This document shows, piece after piece, positions 1 through 8,733 of a stretch of DNA of 64,000 nucleotides. The notes beneath the pieces were generated by a model. The model saw nothing but the letters and a program-made list of their open reading frames with translations, was not told the DNA's origin and did no database searches. Source of the stretch: DATAEE01 sp963725145 (GTDB taxonomy: Bacteria; Acidobacteriota; Vicinamibacteria; Vicinamibacterales; 2-12-FULL-66-21); NCBI GenBank assembly GCA_963725145.1, contig CAVRXL010000013.1, forward strand, positions 1,178,001 to 1,242,000, in the 5' to 3' direction. The number at the start of each line of letters is the position of its first letter. The stretch's first letter is position 1. The position numbers and the translations under genes were made by a program.

Positions 1-697
1 CCCACCAGCGGGGCGGCTCCAGGGCCTTGAAGATCGCGAAATGGAGGTGGGGGGTATTGGCAGGGGCGTTCCCCGAAGTCCCGACGTAGCCGATGGTCTC
101 TCCCCGGCGAATCTCGTCACCTTCCTTGAGATCTGACGCATAGCGCTCGAGATGAGCGTAGTAATAGATGAACTGCTTCTCCGGGTCGAACTGGTAAATC
201 GTGAGCCCCCCATAGCGGCTCGTGAAGAGACGCGCGACGGTCCCCGCCTCGACGGCCTGCACGGGCGTGTGACGCGGCGCCAGAATGTCGATCGCCTCGT
301 GCCGCCGGCCGCCGCTCCGCGCGTCGGCGTACGACCGGACCAGCCTCGATCGTTCGACCCCCTCGACTGGCATGGTCAGGCGGCGGTTGCGCAGCAGCGC
401 GAGCGGCTCGGGTCCGATCGTGGATTCGACACGTTCGGGCGGCTCAGGGGTCGTGCCCCCATCGGTGCCGACCGGGTTTGGCGCCGTCGCGGCCGGCGGT
501 TCCGGAGGATGCAACGGCGGTGACGCCTGCGGGGTTCCGCTGCCGGCGACGGCGCGCGATTCCCACCCGGAGGGTTCGGGACGAAGCCCGATGAAGTTCC
601 CGTAGTACCAGACGAGCATCGCAAGCGTGCAGAAACCGGCGACGAAGCCGACACCGGCAGCGGCCCCAAGACGGCGAGCGGCCTCGCGTTTTGTCAT
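1..697 (-). CDS. M23 (LytM-type) metalloendopeptidase, partial
   Basis: Peptidoglycan or peptide-bridge endopeptidase of the M23/LytM family, probably anchored in the inner membrane and acting in the periplasm. The window edge removes the C-terminus, leaving about 232 codons. Residues about 11-32 form one membrane anchor. A Pro/Thr/Gly-rich linker follows, then the peptidase domain from about residue 110. The first zinc ligands are in RRHEAIDI (His and Asp, about residue 132) and the second site is HLHF close to the edge; a YYYAHL segment lies between, as usual in the family. The start ATG is 4 bp beyond the stop of the upstream L,D-transpeptidase gene, so the two wall enzymes are probably co-transcribed. 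Activity depends on residues beyond the edge that I cannot see, but all visible motifs are intact. Confidence 0.85.
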   Translation of the reverse strand, partial: MTKREAARRLGAAAGVGFVAGFCTLAMLVWYYGNFIGLRPEPSGWESRAVAGSGTPQASPPLHPPEPPAATAPNPVGTDGGTTPEPPERVESTIGPEPLALLRNRRLTMPVEGVERSRLVRSYADARSGGRRHEAIDILAPRHTPVQAVEAGTVARLFTSRYGGLTIYQFDPEKQFIYYYAHLERYASDLKEGDEIRRGETIGYVGTSGNAPANTPHLHFAIFKALEPPRWW

Positions 698-701
698 CTG
701 G

Positions 702-1670
702 CTACTGAGTAAAGACGACTGGAGTCCCCGGGCGGACGAGAGCCGCCAGCCGCAGCGCATCCCAGTTCGTCAGCCGGACGCATCCGTGCGATTCCGATTT
801 ACCGATTCGGGCCGGCTCGGGAGACCCGTGCAGCCCGTAGTGCGGCTTGCTGATGTCGATCCAGACCGACCCCACCGGATTGTTGGGGCCCGGCTTGATC
901 GTCGCCTTGGCGTGCGAGCGGTCCGCGTCCCAGAACAAGTCGGGGTTGTAGTGGAAGGCCGGACGCCGCGCGACCGCGGTGACTTTCCATTCACCGATAG
1001 GCAGGGGATCGAGCTCGCTGCCGCTCGTCACCGGGGCGGCGAAGATGACCGCCCCATCAGGCCCCGTGACTTCGACGGTGGACGCTCCTTTCGACACGCG
1101 GACGACGACCGGCGCGGCCGTTGTCCCGGCCGTGCCCACTGGCCCGCCTCCGCCGGAAGACTCTCGCGACCCGGCTTCGGTGGGTTTCACGTTTGGCACG
1201 TTGATTCGCTCGCCTGCGTCGAATCCAGCCGCCGGGTTGAGCCGTCCGAGCAGCGCGGGGCTCGCGTGAAACTTCTCGGCGAGCGCCTCGAGCGGCGTGC
1301 GATAGGACAGCGCCGGCAACGATGCCTGTTCGACGAGGTCCTGCGGAATGTCGGGCGCGAAGGGTCCCGCGACGTCTTCCGGCGTGATCGTGTATTCCAC
1401 GACCGCCGGGACGTTCTCGTTCTCGCCCGAGAGCTTCTGCAGGACCGCCGCGTGGCTGGCATCGGTCAGAGCGCGGGCTTTTGCGTACGCCTGCGTCGCG
1501 CGGCGCGTGTTCGTGCCGTCCCGGCCGTCGATCTCGCCCGGCGAGAAGCCGACCCTGTCCAGCCAGACCTGCAGCTGCAGCATCACGGACGCGGGGGTCG
1601 CTGAGGTCGCGAGCGCAGAGACGCAGAGGAGGCAGAGGACGCAGAGGACGCGGAGTAATGACCTGGTCAT
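702..1670 (-). CDS. L,D-transpeptidase (YkuD) with peptidoglycan-binding and LysM-like modules
   Basis: Periplasmic L,D-transpeptidase expected to form 3-3 peptidoglycan cross-links or attach proteins to the wall. The 322-residue protein starts with a cleavable signal peptide. A short peptidoglycan-binding-type segment follows (about residues 30-70, LQVWLDRVGFSPGEIDG), then a LysM-like module (about 135-170, containing LLGRLNPAAGF) and a C-terminal YkuD domain. The catalytic signature HGS...SHGCVRLTNWDA is complete, including the Cys nucleophile. Its ATG overlaps the stop of the metallophosphoesterase gene by 4 bp (ATGA), and the M23 gene follows at once, so this is a translationally coupled wall-enzyme operon. 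Oddly, the hydrophobic core of the signal peptide (VLCVLCLLCVSALA) is encoded by a 9-bp tandem repeat, described separately. Confidence 0.9.
   Translation of the reverse strand: MTRSLLRVLCVLCLLCVSALATSATPASVMLQLQVWLDRVGFSPGEIDGRDGTNTRRATQAYAKARALTDASHAAVLQKLSGENENVPAVVEYTITPEDVAGPFAPDIPQDLVEQASLPALSYRTPLEALAEKFHASPALLGRLNPAAGFDAGERINVPNVKPTEAGSRESSGGGGPVGTAGTTAAPVVVRVSKGASTVEVTGPDGAVIFAAPVTSGSELDPLPIGEWKVTAVARRPAFHYNPDLFWDADRSHAKATIKPGPNNPVGSVWIDISKPHYGLHGSPEPARIGKSESHGCVRLTNWDALRLAALVRPGTPVVFTQ
1614..1655 (-). repeat. 9-bp tandem repeat encoding a signal-peptide core
   Basis: On the coding (-) strand CGTCCTCTG occurs twice in tandem, followed by CCTCCTCTG and an 8-bp remnant CGTCTCTG. The period of 9 is a whole number of codons, so the array reads as repeated Leu/Val/Cys triplets. 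It lies wholly inside the start of the L,D-transpeptidase gene. Confidence 0.85.
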
Positions 1671-2467
1671 GGTTCGGTGTCCCGCACCCGGCGATCGGCT
1701 CCGGCACGGCGTTCCGGCGCCTGGAGCTGACCATCGGCGATTTCAATGACACGGTAGGGACGATCCGGATCGATCGCGCGCATCAGCGAGAGGGACACGT
1801 TGAACACCGGCACGCCGGTCCGGGTCCGGCCTTCGGGTCGACCGTGGTGCGCGTGGCCGTGGAAGACCGCGGTGACGGGGAAGCGAGTCAGCGGTTCTTC
1901 GAGGCGGCTGCACCCCATGAACGGAAAGATTTCGCGCGGCTCGCCTTCGACCGTCGCGGCGATCGGCGCGTAGTGGAGCAGCGCGATGCGATGAGGCGCG
2001 CGCAACCGCGCGAGCGCCGTCTCGAGCTTCAGCGCTTCGTCCACCGCCTCGCGAACGAAGGCCTTGACCGCCTGCTCGCCCCACGGGCCGAGCGTGCCGC
2101 GGCCGAACCCGCCGGCGAATCCTTTCACGCCCGCGAAGCCGACGCCGTGGATCTCGCAGGTCTCGCCGTCGAGGACGACGATTCCGGCGTCGGACAGGAT
2201 TTCGCGGACGGCGCCTGGCGCGCCGCTTTCGTAGTCATGGTTGCCGAGCACCGCGACGATCGGGATCTTCACGGCCGCGGCGATCTCGCGCGCGAGCAGG
2301 CGCGCTTCTTCCGGGAGGCCGTAGTCGGTCAGATCGCCGCAAATCAGCAGGATGTCCGCTTCGTCGGCGATCCGCGCGAGCAGCGGCTGCACCGTGCCCT
2401 GTGATGGGCGCGCGTAGTGCAGGTCTCCGATCGCCGCGATGCGGACGCGTTCCTTCGGTAGGCTCAT
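1667..2467 (-). CDS. calcineurin-like metallophosphoesterase
   Basis: Cytoplasmic dinuclear-metal phosphoesterase of 266 residues; the substrate cannot be told from sequence. All family blocks are present in order: GDLHYAR (Asp and His), LLICGDLTDYG, GNHDYESG (Asn, His, Asp) and the C-terminal HGHAHHGR pair of histidines. There is no signal peptide or membrane segment. The next gene (L,D-transpeptidase) overlaps its stop by 4 bp, which suggests an operon with wall enzymes, though I see no direct functional link. It is separated by 74 bp from the M24 peptidase gene upstream, and that gap holds a perfect 22-bp palindrome. The start gives the usual few residues before the first beta strand (MSLPKERVRIAAIGDLH). 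Confidence 0.88.
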   Translation of the reverse strand: MSLPKERVRIAAIGDLHYARPSQGTVQPLLARIADEADILLICGDLTDYGLPEEARLLAREIAAAVKIPIVAVLGNHDYESGAPGAVREILSDAGIVVLDGETCEIHGVGFAGVKGFAGGFGRGTLGPWGEQAVKAFVREAVDEALKLETALARLRAPHRIALLHYAPIAATVEGEPREIFPFMGCSRLEEPLTRFPVTAVFHGHAHHGRPEGRTRTGVPVFNVSLSLMRAIDPDRPYRVIEIADGQLQAPERRAGADRRVRDTEP

Positions 2468-2514
2468 CCACTACGGATGAGTAGCAAAGAGGGTACCGCG
2501 TAGCCAGCTCTAGA

Positions 2515-2536
2515 GGGGCGGTTCGCGAACCGCCCC
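2515..2536. terminator. perfect 22-bp GC palindrome, possible terminator
   Basis: Two exact 11-bp half-sites (GGGGCGGTTCG and its complement) form a perfect palindrome just 3' of the M24 peptidase stop codon. There is no T-run on either strand, so intrinsic termination is uncertain. It may instead be an interspersed palindromic repeat or mRNA-end stabiliser. Confidence 0.5.
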
Positions 2537-2541
2537 GACGC

Positions 2542-3852
2542 TTATTTGATGAGGTAGAACTCGGTCTGGCGGCCGTCGATCCAACCCCAGCCGTTCGAAA
2601 ACAACGCGGCGTCTTCTTCGAGCGCGAAGCGTACCTGCTGGTTGTCCCACTCTTTCACCGGATGCAGGACGTTCAGCTCGATCGAATGCCACGTGGATAC
2701 GCGGAAGATGTACTCGCCGCGCGCCGGCACTCCCTGCTGATAGTCCGTCATGCCGATTGGCGGACCGGCGCCATGGCCGTGGTATCCGATCGGGTGACAG
2801 TAAATGGACGGCGTAATCCCTGCACCCTTGGCCTCGGCGAGCGCCGCGGCGAGCGCGGCATTGCCCGTATGGCCAGTCCGCGCGTTGCGCATCGTCATGT
2901 CCTGGAGTCTGTTTGCCGCGCGCAGCCCCTCGCGAAGCCCCGCGGGCGCCTGTTGCTCCCCCTCGAGCAGCACGTACGCGTTGTGCTGCGTGTCGGTGGA
3001 GAAGCCGAGGTACACGAGGCCGAAGTCCGTGTGGAGCATGTCGCCCCGCTGGATGATTCGCTTGTCCGGGGGCAGTTCCGGGGGCAGGCCGCCTTTCCGC
3101 TGAATGCTCACGGAGGGATGGAACCAACCGCCGAGTCCGAGCCCTGCGACGCGCTGCCGCATCCACCACACGACGTCGTCGGTCGTCGTCACTCCAGGAG
3201 TGACGACCTTGTTCGAGAATGCCTCGCGGATGATCTGATGCGCGACGGCCATCACGTGGCGGTAGGCCTCTGTCTCCTCCGGGAGCTTCGTCTCGAGCCA
3301 GCCGACCGCCAGCATCTCCGCCGACTTCACCCGAGGCGCGTACTTCGCGCCGAGCGCCTCGAGGACGTTCTCCTTTTCGTTCGCCGTCAGCCCGTCGGCG
3401 TGGTTCCAGGCTTCGGACGTGTTCAGGCCGATCACCTTCGGATCGCGCTCCTCGACGACCTTGCGGAGTCCTTCCCACTGTCCGTCGTTCTTCGTCTCCA
3501 CGACGGTGTAAACACGGTCGTAGTCGAACCGGCCGATCGACAGCCGCTCGACGCCCTCCTTCCCCCGATCGAAGAACACGAGAATCGTCCGTCGTCTCGA
3601 TGAGTACGTCGTCAGCGGGGAGATGGACCGAAACACCGGATCGTCGTTGTATTCGCGCGACACGATGATCCACATGTCGATCTTCTCGCGGCGCATGAGG
3701 TCCGGCAGGAGCGTGTCGAACCGCTTCTGGATCCAGCCTTTGACGAGCGCGGCCTGCTCGCGGTGGGTGAGCACGCGGTCGTTGGGATAGGTGACTGCAG
3801 GTGGCGCGGGCTGCAGCAGGCTGATTGTCAGGAGCGCGGCGATCGGGGTCAT
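2542..3852 (-). CDS. M24 family (Xaa-Pro aminopeptidase-like) metallopeptidase, secreted
   Basis: Predicted exported dipeptidase or aminopeptidase with the pita-bread fold; 436 residues. The N-terminus MTPIAALLTISLLQPAPPA looks like a signal peptide. The first ~200 residues form the family's N-terminal domain, followed by the catalytic domain. Metal-binding residues are visible: Asp in HTDFGLVYLGFSTDTQH (two aspartates), His in GYHGHGAGPPIG, Glu in SIELN, and Glu in ALEEDA. It stands alone, divergent from tesA, with 85 bp between the start codons. A TATAAT hexamer lies 8 bp upstream of the ATG on this strand, so the transcript may have almost no leader. Substrate specificity (Xaa-Pro versus other) is not determined by these motifs. 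Confidence 0.88.
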   Translation of the reverse strand: MTPIAALLTISLLQPAPPAVTYPNDRVLTHREQAALVKGWIQKRFDTLLPDLMRREKIDMWIIVSREYNDDPVFRSISPLTTYSSRRRTILVFFDRGKEGVERLSIGRFDYDRVYTVVETKNDGQWEGLRKVVEERDPKVIGLNTSEAWNHADGLTANEKENVLEALGAKYAPRVKSAEMLAVGWLETKLPEETEAYRHVMAVAHQIIREAFSNKVVTPGVTTTDDVVWWMRQRVAGLGLGGWFHPSVSIQRKGGLPPELPPDKRIIQRGDMLHTDFGLVYLGFSTDTQHNAYVLLEGEQQAPAGLREGLRAANRLQDMTMRNARTGHTGNAALAAALAEAKGAGITPSIYCHPIGYHGHGAGPPIGMTDYQQGVPARGEYIFRVSTWHSIELNVLHPVKEWDNQQVRFALEEDAALFSNGWGWIDGRQTEFYLIK

Positions 3853-3860
3853 GACGGCAG

Positions 3861-3866
3861 ATTATA
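3861..3866 (-). promoter_or_regulatory. TATAAT -10 element for the M24 peptidase gene
   Basis: A perfect TATAAT on the minus strand ends 8 bp before the ATG. Transcription would begin within about 0-3 nt of the start codon, giving a leaderless or nearly leaderless mRNA. No recognisable -35 hexamer is present at 16-18 bp; that zone is occupied by the 19-bp inverted repeat. Confidence 0.5.
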
Positions 3867-3881
3867 AGCTGTTGAACGAGC

Positions 3882-3900
3882 CGCACCGCTAAGCGGTGCG
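3882..3900. promoter_or_regulatory. inverted repeat in divergent promoter region
   Basis: CGCACCGCT-A-AGCGGTGCG is a perfect 9-bp inverted repeat around a single base. It lies between the divergent M24 peptidase and tesA-like genes, over the expected -35 zone of the former. It could be an operator for both directions or a short intergenic palindrome; the sequence does not decide. Confidence 0.4.
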
Positions 3901-3937
3901 CCACCTTGGTGAAGTACGTGCGGTAGCATAGAGGCAT

Positions 3938-4642
3938 ATGTGGCGCCGCTGGGCGTTGCCGGCCGTGATGATCGCGGCGGCCGGCTGTAATGGATTGTGC
4001 GGTGAGGTCGCGGGGCGGGCGCCGGCGACCGGAGGAACATCCGCCGGGACCGCGTCGGTTCCCGCAGATGAGCCGTCCCGCCCTCGCATCGTCGTCCTGG
4101 GCGACAGCCTGACCGCCGGCCTCGGGTTGGTGGAATCGGAGGCGTATCCCTCGCTGCTCCAGAAGAAGCTCGACGACGAGGGCTATGAGTTCGAGATCGT
4201 CAACGCGGGCGTGTCGGGCGACACGACCGCCGGGGGCCTCCGCCGGCTGGACTGGGCGCTCGAGGGGGACGTGAAGATCCTGGTCGTCGCGCTCGGCGGC
4301 AACGACGCCCTGCGCGGGTTGTCGATTGACGAGATGAAGGGGAATCTGGGAACCATCATCGAGCGGGCCCGTGGGCGCGGCGTGATGGTGCTGCTTGCGG
4401 GCATGGAGGCGCCACCGAACTACGGGGAGGAGTACACCGTCAAATTCAGGCAGGTGTATCGCGATCTCGCGCGTACCCACCAGATTTCCCTCGTGCCGTT
4501 CCTGCTCGACGGCGTCGCCGGCGAGGCACGCCTCAATCAAGGAGACGGCATTCACCCGAACGCTGAAGGAGCGCGGCTCGTCGCCGAGACGATCTGGCGC
4601 GCCCTCCGACCGATGGCCGACGCCGCGACGGCAACTCCATGA
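3938..4642 (+). CDS. tesA: SGNH/GDSL esterase (TesA-like), lipoprotein signal
   Basis: Esterase/lysophospholipase of the SGNH hydrolase superfamily (arylesterase or TesA branch), 234 residues. The N-terminus (MWRRWALPAVMIAAAGCNG) ends in a lipobox-like AAGC, so the protein is probably a lipoprotein. Conserved blocks are all present: I VVLGDSLTAGLG (nucleophile Ser), the Gly of block II in NAGVSGDTT, GGNDAL (block III), and DGIHPNAEG (catalytic Asp and His). It overlaps the ABC ATPase gene by 4 bp. The tesA-ybbA-ybbP neighbourhood is known from proteobacteria, where tesA is divergent from ybbAP; here the three are in one operon. The exact substrate is not known from sequence. Confidence 0.85.
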   Translation: MWRRWALPAVMIAAAGCNGLCGEVAGRAPATGGTSAGTASVPADEPSRPRIVVLGDSLTAGLGLVESEAYPSLLQKKLDDEGYEFEIVNAGVSGDTTAGGLRRLDWALEGDVKILVVALGGNDALRGLSIDEMKGNLGTIIERARGRGVMVLLAGMEAPPNYGEEYTVKFRQVYRDLARTHQISLVPFLLDGVAGEARLNQGDGIHPNAEGARLVAETIWRALRPMADAATATP

Positions 4643-5313
4643 TCGAGCTGCGCGGCGTTTCCAAGACCGTTCCGAGCGGGGACGGCCAGCTCACGATTCT
4701 CCATCCGCTGGATCTGTCGGTGGGGTCCGGTGAGTTCCTGGCGGTGACCGGTCCGTCAGGGAGCGGCAAATCGACGCTGCTCGGGCTCATCGCCGGCCTC
4801 GACGCGCCAACGACCGGCTCGGTCATCATCGACGGCGCGGACATCACGGTGCTCGACGAGGACCGTCTGGCGCGTCTCCGCGGCGCGAAGATCGGGTTCG
4901 TCTTCCAGTTCTTCCACTTGATCCCGTCGCTGACCGCGCTCGAAAACGTGCGCGTCCCGCTGGAGCTCGCGGAGGCACGCGACCCCGCGCAACGCGCGAC
5001 GGCGCTGCTCGACGAAGTCGGCCTGGCGGACCGCCGTCACCACTATCCGTCCCAGTTGTCCGGCGGTGAGCAGCAGCGCGTGGCGATCGCGCGCGCGCTG
5101 GCGAACGACCCGCCGATCGTCCTGGCGGACGAGCCGACCGGCAATCTCGACAGCGTCACGGGCCGCCACATCATCGATCTTCTCGCCGAGGTCAACCGCA
5201 CCCGTCGCGCCACGGTCGTCCTCGTGACGCACGACGCCGAGCTCGCGGCCCGCGCCGATTCCCGCATCGCGCTCAGGGACGGCCGGATCGTCGAGATGAG
5301 CAGGGTCGCATGA
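4639..5313 (+). CDS. ybbA: ABC transporter ATP-binding protein, YbbA/LolD type
   Basis: Nucleotide-binding subunit (224 residues) of the MacB/LolD superfamily. It has Walker A GPSGSGKST, Q-loop FVFQFFHLIP, signature LSGGEQQRVAIARAL, Walker B IVLADEPTGN and the switch His in VLVTHD. It partners the 854-residue permease immediately downstream, with which it overlaps by 4 bp, and follows the SGNH esterase gene with the same overlap. This arrangement matches the YbbA-YbbP systems, which resemble lipoprotein-releasing LolD but act with a large FtsX-type permease; their physiological cargo is poorly defined. I assign it by context and subfamily resemblance rather than to LolD itself. Confidence 0.88.
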   Translation: MIELRGVSKTVPSGDGQLTILHPLDLSVGSGEFLAVTGPSGSGKSTLLGLIAGLDAPTTGSVIIDGADITVLDEDRLARLRGAKIGFVFQFFHLIPSLTALENVRVPLELAEARDPAQRATALLDEVGLADRRHHYPSQLSGGEQQRVAIARALANDPPIVLADEPTGNLDSVTGRHIIDLLAEVNRTRRATVVLVTHDAELAARADSRIALRDGRIVEMSRVA

Positions 5314-7874
5314 AGTTCGCGCTGCTCATGGCCGTGCGGGAGATGCGCGCGTCGTGGCGCCGGCTGCTGTTCTTCTTCGCGTGCGTCGCACTCGGCGTCG
5401 CGACGATCGTCGCGCTGCGCTCCGTCATCCAGAGCGTGCGCGTCGCGCTGGCGGGCGAAGCGCGCACGCTGCTCGCCTCCGATGTCGCGCTGTTCACCAA
5501 CCGGCCCTGGGACCCGGACACACGACGGCTTCTCGACCAGCGCCTGTCGGTCCCCTTCGTGCGCGAGCGGACCGAGACGATCGAGGCCGCGACGATGGCC
5601 AGGCCGGCGATCGAGCGGAAGCCGATCGCGAGGATGGTGGAGCTCCGCGGCGTGCAGCCGGCGTTTCCGCTGTACGGCGCGTTCAAGCTGGCCGACGAGC
5701 GTCCTTACTCCTACGACCTCCTCCGCAATCACGGCGCGCTCGTCCGGCCGGAGCTCCTCGCTCAGCTCGACCTCAAGGAAGGGGACGAGGTCCTCTTCGG
5801 GGGCACGAAGTTCCAGATTCGCGGCGTCATCCGCGAAGAGCCGGGGAACCGCTCCGGCCCGTTCAGCCTCGGCTCGCGCGCCGTCGTCGCCTACGACGAT
5901 CTGCGAGCCGCGGGCCTGCTGACGTTCGGCAGCCGGGCGCGCTACGCGATCCTCCTCCGGGTCGAAGGCGAGAGCGAGGCGCGCAACCTGGTCGAAGGGC
6001 TGCGCAAGGAGTTCCGCGCCCGGTTCGTGAACGTGCGCTGGTACCGCGCAACCGAGGAGGACATCGGCGAAGACCTCCAGCGCGCGGAGGACTACCTCAG
6101 TCTCGTCGGTCTCGCGATGGTGATCCTGGGGGGCGTCGGGGTCTGGAGCGTCACGCGCGTGTTCGTGCATCAGAAGCTGCGCAGCATCGCCGTGTTGAAG
6201 TGCCTCGGGGCGACGAGCCGTCAGGTGCTCGCGACGTACCTCATGCAGGTCATGGTCCTGGCGCTCGCGGGCAGCGGCCTCGGCGTTCTGCTCGCCGGCC
6301 TGGCGATCGCGGCGATCCCGGCGTCGCTTGCCGCGGCGCTCGGCGCCGCGTCGTACGGGCTGACCGTTTCCGCGGCTCTCCAGGGGATCGCGGTCGGCCT
6401 GCTGGTGTCGCTGCTCTTCGCGCTGGTGCCTCTGCTCGACGTGCGTCGCGTGAAGCCGCTGCTGGTCCTGCGCCAGGGGACGATGGCGGGCGCAGGCGAG
6501 GCCGGCGGAAAACGACCGGTGTGGTACCGGCGGATCGACTGGCTGAAGGTGATCGCGTCGGTCCTGGTCTCGGCCGTTCTGGCGGTCGTCGCGGGGTGGC
6601 AGGCGGGGTCCTGGCGCGTCGGCCTGATCATCACGCTCGCGCTCGCCGGCGTCGGCCTCGTGCTGACGGGAGCGGGGGCGGGCCTGGTGCGCGCGATCGC
6701 GCCGCTCAGCTGGTCACGCCGCTTTGCCGTGCGGCATGCGGTCATCAACCTGCGCCGTCCCGGGAACCAGACACGGGTCATCCTCCTGGCCGTCGGGCTG
6801 GGCGCGTTCTTCGTGATCGGCGTCCAGGTCGTCCAGTCGAACCTGCTGCGGGAGATCGCGCTCGAGCTGGGAGAGGATTCGCCCGATCTGTTTCTGCTCG
6901 ACGTGCAGGAGGACCAGGCGGCCGGCGTGCGACGCCTGCTCCAGGAGCAGACCGGCACCGATCCGAAGCTCGTCCCGGTGCTGCGCGCCCGCGTCGTCGG
7001 CGTGCGGGGTCGAGAGGTCAACCTCGAGAACTACGAGGACGTCCGCGGCCGCGGTTCGCTCGGCCGGGAGTACGTCATCACGTACCGTGACAGCCTCGAG
7101 GCGAACGAAACGCTGCTCGACGGCCCGCTCTGGGGCCCGGGCGCCGCGGCCGACAGTCAGGTCTCGATAGAAGAGGGCATCCGCGAGCGCTTCAACATCC
7201 ACGTCGGAGACGACATCCGGTTCGACGTCATGGGGCGCATCGTCGTGGCGCGGGTCACGAGCGTCCGGCGCGTGGACTGGGACCAGGCCCGGAGCGGCGG
7301 CTTCATGTTCGTGTTCAGTCCTGCCACCTTCGCCCGCGCACCACACGCGTACATCGGGTTCGTGAAGGCGCCGGACGACATCGACCGTCGAGCCCGGCTC
7401 CAGCGCGATCTCGTCGTGGCGTTCCCGAACGTGTCGGCCATCGACATCCGCGAGATCCTGGAACGCGCCCGCACGATCGTCGCGAACGTCTCGCTGGCCA
7501 TCTCGATCGTGGGTCTGGTGGCGCTGGCCGGCGGCGCGCTGATCCTCGCCGGTGCCGTGGCGATGACCCGGTTCCAGCGCATCTACGAAGCCGCCATTCT
7601 TCGCACCCTGGGCGCGACGTCGCGCACGCTTGGGGCGATGCTGGCCTTCGAGTACGGGCTGCTCGGTCTGCTCGCGGGTGTCATCGGATCCGCAGGCGCC
7701 GCCGTCCTCGGGTGGGCCGCAGCCCGGTTCCTCCTCGACATCGTGTGGACGCCCGCCCCCGGCGTGAACGTGATCGGCGTCGCCATCACGGGCGCGCTGG
7801 TGTGCGCGATCGGCGTCGTCGCGAGCCTCGAGGTGCTGAGACGGAAGCCATTGGGCACCTTGAGGGCGGAATAG
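5310..7874 (+). CDS. ybbP: large FtsX-domain ABC permease, YbbP type
   Basis: Inner-membrane permease of 854 residues with two FtsX/MacB-type modules. Residues about 15-35 form TM1, followed by a periplasmic domain to about 255. A TM cluster spans roughly 260-400, further membrane segments about 420-480, a second periplasmic domain about 500-720, and a last TM trio about 725-850. The length and two-module plan fit YbbP rather than LolC/E (about 400 residues). It overlaps its ATPase gene by 4 bp. The esterase-ATPase-permease set suggests a mechanotransmission or envelope-lipid role, but no substrate can be named from sequence. The reading frame is intact throughout. Confidence 0.87.
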   Translation: MKFALLMAVREMRASWRRLLFFFACVALGVATIVALRSVIQSVRVALAGEARTLLASDVALFTNRPWDPDTRRLLDQRLSVPFVRERTETIEAATMARPAIERKPIARMVELRGVQPAFPLYGAFKLADERPYSYDLLRNHGALVRPELLAQLDLKEGDEVLFGGTKFQIRGVIREEPGNRSGPFSLGSRAVVAYDDLRAAGLLTFGSRARYAILLRVEGESEARNLVEGLRKEFRARFVNVRWYRATEEDIGEDLQRAEDYLSLVGLAMVILGGVGVWSVTRVFVHQKLRSIAVLKCLGATSRQVLATYLMQVMVLALAGSGLGVLLAGLAIAAIPASLAAALGAASYGLTVSAALQGIAVGLLVSLLFALVPLLDVRRVKPLLVLRQGTMAGAGEAGGKRPVWYRRIDWLKVIASVLVSAVLAVVAGWQAGSWRVGLIITLALAGVGLVLTGAGAGLVRAIAPLSWSRRFAVRHAVINLRRPGNQTRVILLAVGLGAFFVIGVQVVQSNLLREIALELGEDSPDLFLLDVQEDQAAGVRRLLQEQTGTDPKLVPVLRARVVGVRGREVNLENYEDVRGRGSLGREYVITYRDSLEANETLLDGPLWGPGAAADSQVSIEEGIRERFNIHVGDDIRFDVMGRIVVARVTSVRRVDWDQARSGGFMFVFSPATFARAPHAYIGFVKAPDDIDRRARLQRDLVVAFPNVSAIDIREILERARTIVANVSLAISIVGLVALAGGALILAGAVAMTRFQRIYEAAILRTLGATSRTLGAMLAFEYGLLGLLAGVIGSAGAAVLGWAAARFLLDIVWTPAPGVNVIGVAITGALVCAIGVVASLEVLRRKPLGTLRAE

Positions 7875-7916
7875 ACCGGCGCGCGAGCTATGTCAGCGTT
7901 CTCAAGGAGTCTGAGA

Positions 7917-8666
7917 ATGGTTACTCACGAAATCATCGGCGACGACATGCAGGCGGTGATCCTGTCGCTCGGGCAGGGAGACGCCGTTCGCGCGGAGGCA
8001 GGCGCGATGATGTTCATGACCGACGGCATCGACATGGACACCAAGATGGAAGGCGGCCTGCTCGGCGGCCTCAAGCGGACGCTGCTGGCGGGGGAGAGCT
8101 TCTTCATCACGTGGTTCCGTTGTCAGACGGCGACCGGCCGCGTGGCGTTTGCCGGACCGTACCCGGGCAAGATCATCCCGATCGAACTGAAAGGAGAGTC
8201 GCTCCTCTGCCAGAAGGATTCGTTTCTGTGCGCGGTCGGCGAGGTGGACATCAGCATCGCGTTCACCAAACGGATCGGCGCGGGCTTCTTCGGCGGCGAG
8301 GGCTTCATCCTCCAGAAGCTCGAGGGACGCGGTCAGGTGTTCGCGCACAGCGGCGGCACCATCGTCCCGATGGAGCTGCAGCCGGGCGAGCGGCTGAAGG
8401 TGGACACGGGCTGCCTCGTGGCGTTTCAGCCGACGGTCGACTACGACATCGTCCGCGTCGGCGGCATCAAGACGAGCCTGTTCGGCGGAGAAGGGCTGTT
8501 CTTCGCCGCGCTGACGGGCCCCGGAAAAGTGTGGCTGCAGACGCTGCCGTTTTCGCGGCTCGCCGATCGTGTCAACGCGGCGCGCCGCGGCGATCGCGAG
8601 GATGTGAAGCGGGACCTGGGCGGCGTGCTCGGCGGCCTCGGCGATCTCATCGGCGGCGATCGGTAG
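7917..8666 (+). CDS. AIM24 / TIGR00266 family protein
   Basis: Protein of 249 residues belonging to the AIM24 (TIGR00266) family of beta-prism-like proteins of unknown biochemical function. Typical features are the AEAGAMMFMTDGIDM segment, the glycine-rich GGLLGGLKR turn, the repeated FGGEGLFFA/FFGGEGF motifs and the GGIKTSLFGGEG block near the C-terminus. An in-frame start 27 bp upstream exists, but I chose the ATG preceded by AAGGAG with 7-bp spacing. There is no signal peptide. It lies 42 bp after ybbP and in the same direction, so it could be in that operon. Bacterial members have no agreed function; yeast Aim24 affects mitochondrial inner-membrane organisation. Confidence 0.85.
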   Translation: MVTHEIIGDDMQAVILSLGQGDAVRAEAGAMMFMTDGIDMDTKMEGGLLGGLKRTLLAGESFFITWFRCQTATGRVAFAGPYPGKIIPIELKGESLLCQKDSFLCAVGEVDISIAFTKRIGAGFFGGEGFILQKLEGRGQVFAHSGGTIVPMELQPGERLKVDTGCLVAFQPTVDYDIVRVGGIKTSLFGGEGLFFAALTGPGKVWLQTLPFSRLADRVNAARRGDREDVKRDLGGVLGGLGDLIGGDR

Positions 8667-8733
8667 TATGATGGGGTTTTCTCCGGCGCCCGGAATCACC
8701 GACGAGAGGGGCGCCGTGCCGGGGGACCTGGGT

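Noticed and set aside
2510..4555. 681-codon minus-strand frame spanning the M24 peptidase and tesA region
   Set aside because: Crosses two real genes on opposite strands and the intergenic palindrome; no protein motif.
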